From Chthoniobacter flavus (GTDB taxonomy: Bacteria; Verrucomicrobiota; Verrucomicrobiia; Chthoniobacterales; Terrimicrobiaceae), in the NCBI GenBank assembly GCA_945883435.1, contig CAMCXK010000001.1, positions 62,001-126,000 on the forward strand: a stretch of DNA of 64,000 nt, in the 5' to 3' direction. The position numbers and the translations under genes are program-made. The notes beneath the pieces were generated by a model that was not told the DNA's origin, did not search any database, and saw only the letters and a program-made list of their open reading frames with translations. Each line of letters starts with the position of its first letter. Position 1 is the stretch's first letter. This document shows, piece by piece, positions 62,590-64,000 of the stretch.

Positions 62590-63654
62590 ATGAACGTTCT
62601 CGTCACTGGCGGCTGCGGGTTTATCGGGAGCAATTTCATCCGCCAACGCCTGACCGAATCCGGACCCTCCCTGAAGTGCCTGGTCAACCTTGACCTTCTC
62701 ACCTACGCCGGCAACCCGGCGAACCTCGCCGATCTGGCCTCCGACCCGCGCTATTTTTTCGTGCATGGCGATATCGGTGATGAGCCGCTGGTGGGCGGTT
62801 TGCTGGCCCGCCATGCCATCGATGCGGTGGTCCATTTTGCGGCGGAATCGCACGTGGACCGCTCCATCGACTCCCCCGAGCCGTTTATCCAGACCAACGT
62901 CACCGGGACCTTGAGGCTGCTGAATGCCGCCCGCCGCCACTGGCTGCGGCATCCCGCGCGGGAGACGTTCCGGTTTTTACATGTGTCCACCGACGAGGTT
63001 TACGGGTCGCTCGGGCCTGGAGCCCCGGCCTTTTCCGAGACCACGCCTTACGCCCCCAACAGTCCCTATGCCGCCTCCAAGGCGGCCAGCGATCACTTGG
63101 TGCGGGCATTTCACCACACCTACGGCCTGCCTGTTTTGACGACCAACTGCTCGAACAATTACGGTCCCTACCATTTTCCTGAAAAGTTGATCCCGCTTGT
63201 GATCCTGAACGCCCTCGATGGCAAGCCGCTGCCGGTCTACGGCGACGGTCAGCAAATTCGCGACTGGCTTTTTGTGGAGGATCACGCGGCCGCGCTCTGG
63301 CGTGTTCTTCAACGCGGCCGGACGGGCGAAACCTACAACATCGGCGGGCTCAATGAGCGTGCCAATCTCGACGTGGTGCGAACGATCTGTGCCTTGTTGG
63401 ATGAACGCTCGCCACGGGCGGACGGCCTCTCCTACGCGTCTCAGATCACATTTGTCGCCGACCGGCCCGGGCATGACCGGCGGTATGCGATCGATTGTTC
63501 GAAAATCCAAGCCGAACTCGCCTGGCAGCCTGCGGAGTCGTTCGAGTCGGGCTTGGCCCACACGGTGGATTGGTATCTGGCGCACCGCGCCTGGGCGGAT
63601 GACATCACACGCAACCGCTATGCCCGCGAGCGGCTGGGTGCCTCGGGGCGATGA
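62590..63654 (+). CDS. rfbB: dTDP-glucose 4,6-dehydratase
   Basis: RfbB converts dTDP-glucose to the 4-keto-6-deoxy sugar for rhamnose and related surface sugars. The 354-residue SDR protein has [40 protein letters not shown], catalytic [30 protein letters not shown] and [17 protein letters not shown]. The other rml genes are not adjacent. It overlaps the next gene by ATGA. Confidence 0.95.
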   Translation: MNVLVTGGCGFIGSNFIRQRLTESGPSLKCLVNLDLLTYAGNPANLADLASDPRYFFVHGDIGDEPLVGGLLARHAIDAVVHFAAESHVDRSIDSPEPFIQTNVTGTLRLLNAARRHWLRHPARETFRFLHVSTDEVYGSLGPGAPAFSETTPYAPNSPYAASKAASDHLVRAFHHTYGLPVLTTNCSNNYGPYHFPEKLIPLVILNALDGKPLPVYGDGQQIRDWLFVEDHAAALWRVLQRGRTGETYNIGGLNERANLDVVRTICALLDERSPRADGLSYASQITFVADRPGHDRRYAIDCSKIQAELAWQPAESFESGLAHTVDWYLAHRAWADDITRNRYARERLGASGR

Positions 63655-64000
63655 CCCTGGATTTCACGGTCGTCGGCGGTGGAAGCGCGGGCTACGCCGC
63701 GGCGCGCACCGCTGCGGCATTGGGATTGAAAACAGCAGTTGTGGACGGCGCGGAGGAATTGGGCGGTCTCTGCATCCTTCGCGGCTGCATGCCCAGCAAA
63801 ACCCTTTTGGAATCCGCCCGCCGTTTTCGAGTGTTGCGCCGCGCGCGGGAATTCGGTCTGGAGTGTGCCATTCCAACCTTCGATGCCATGGCCATCCGCG
63901 ACCGCAAACGCCGGCTCGTGGCGGAGTTCGCCGATTATCGCCGGTCGCAACTGACCTCCGGAAGATTCGAGTTGTATCGCGGGAGGGCGGAATTTCTCGG
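63651..64000 (+). CDS. Pyridine nucleotide-disulfide oxidoreductase (partial, C-terminus off window)
   Basis: The frame runs open from ATG 63651 to the end of the window (at least 116 residues). It begins with an FAD fold ([20 protein letters not shown]) and the redox-active pair in [18 protein letters not shown], as in dihydrolipoamide dehydrogenase, mercuric reductase and related enzymes. Substrate cannot be assigned without the rest. It is coupled to rfbB. Confidence 0.85.
   Translation, partial: MTLDFTVVGGGSAGYAAARTAAALGLKTAVVDGAEELGGLCILRGCMPSKTLLESARRFRVLRRAREFGLECAIPTFDAMAIRDRKRRLVAEFADYRRSQLTSGRFELYRGRAEFL

Overview
The window is a gene-dense, GC-rich (roughly 60% by eye) segment of a bacterial chromosome with 58 supported protein genes. 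I see no rRNA, tRNA, CRISPR array, IS element or prophage gene, and no gene-free stretch longer than about 190 bases. The organism is Gram-negative: it has LptD, a heptose epimerase and a TolC-type channel. It is flagellated. The mix of a DUF5069-like gene, a tiny PUR-alpha-like protein, GlgE, and a WhiG/FliA-led motility cluster with MotA/MotB in the same run points to Verrucomicrobiota. That is inference from gene content, not a computed phylogeny.

Region 1 (1-18644, all minus strand) is one long motility and signalling cluster. In transcription order it reads fliK-like, flgD, short flgE, fliL, fliM, fliN, fliO, fliP, fliQ, fliR, flhB, flhA, a small two-helix membrane protein, fliA/whiG, motA, motB, a small CxC protein and a 663-residue proline-rich exported protein. 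It then runs into a partner-switching module: receiver, receiver-PP2C phosphatase, HATPase kinase, tandem STAS and a Cache-domain sensor cut by the window edge. A well-formed sigma-54 promoter lies just upstream of the small membrane protein/whiG group. Many of these genes overlap by ATGA.

Region 2 (18756-29221) holds envelope and export functions: lptD, a UDP-glucose dehydrogenase, and an MdtNOP-like efflux set (TolC-type channel divergent from ytcA-mdtN-mdtO). It also has a strongly degenerate ABC ATPase translationally coupled to a squalene/phytoene synthase, and a renalase-like flavoprotein.

Region 3 (29348-45526) has central and surface-sugar metabolism: a phosphohexomutase, a dolichol-phosphate-type glycosyltransferase, an aldehyde dehydrogenase coupled to a TSUP exporter, and a pdxJ-bioF-FAD oxidoreductase-methyltransferase operon. 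It continues with two large GT-C-like membrane proteins, coiled-coil membrane proteins, a cysteine-cluster protein, hldD and a TPR protein.

Region 4 (45637-59277) carries bioB-rpiB-miaB-hrpB, glgE coupled to a sugar-kinase-like gene, a PAS histidine kinase with a DUF5069-like partner, a site-2 protease, serA, recO and rlpA.

Region 5 (59274-64000) has a DMT transporter, a textbook sigma-54 promoter driving amtB-glnK, a strong terminator, a PUR-alpha-like protein, rfbB and the start of a pyridine nucleotide-disulfide oxidoreductase. The two sigma-54 promoters and the NtrB-like kinase suggest that nitrogen uptake and part of the motility cluster answer to RpoN. Few genes show a clear Shine-Dalgarno sequence, and several motility genes instead have a C/A-rich CACACCC leader against the start codon.
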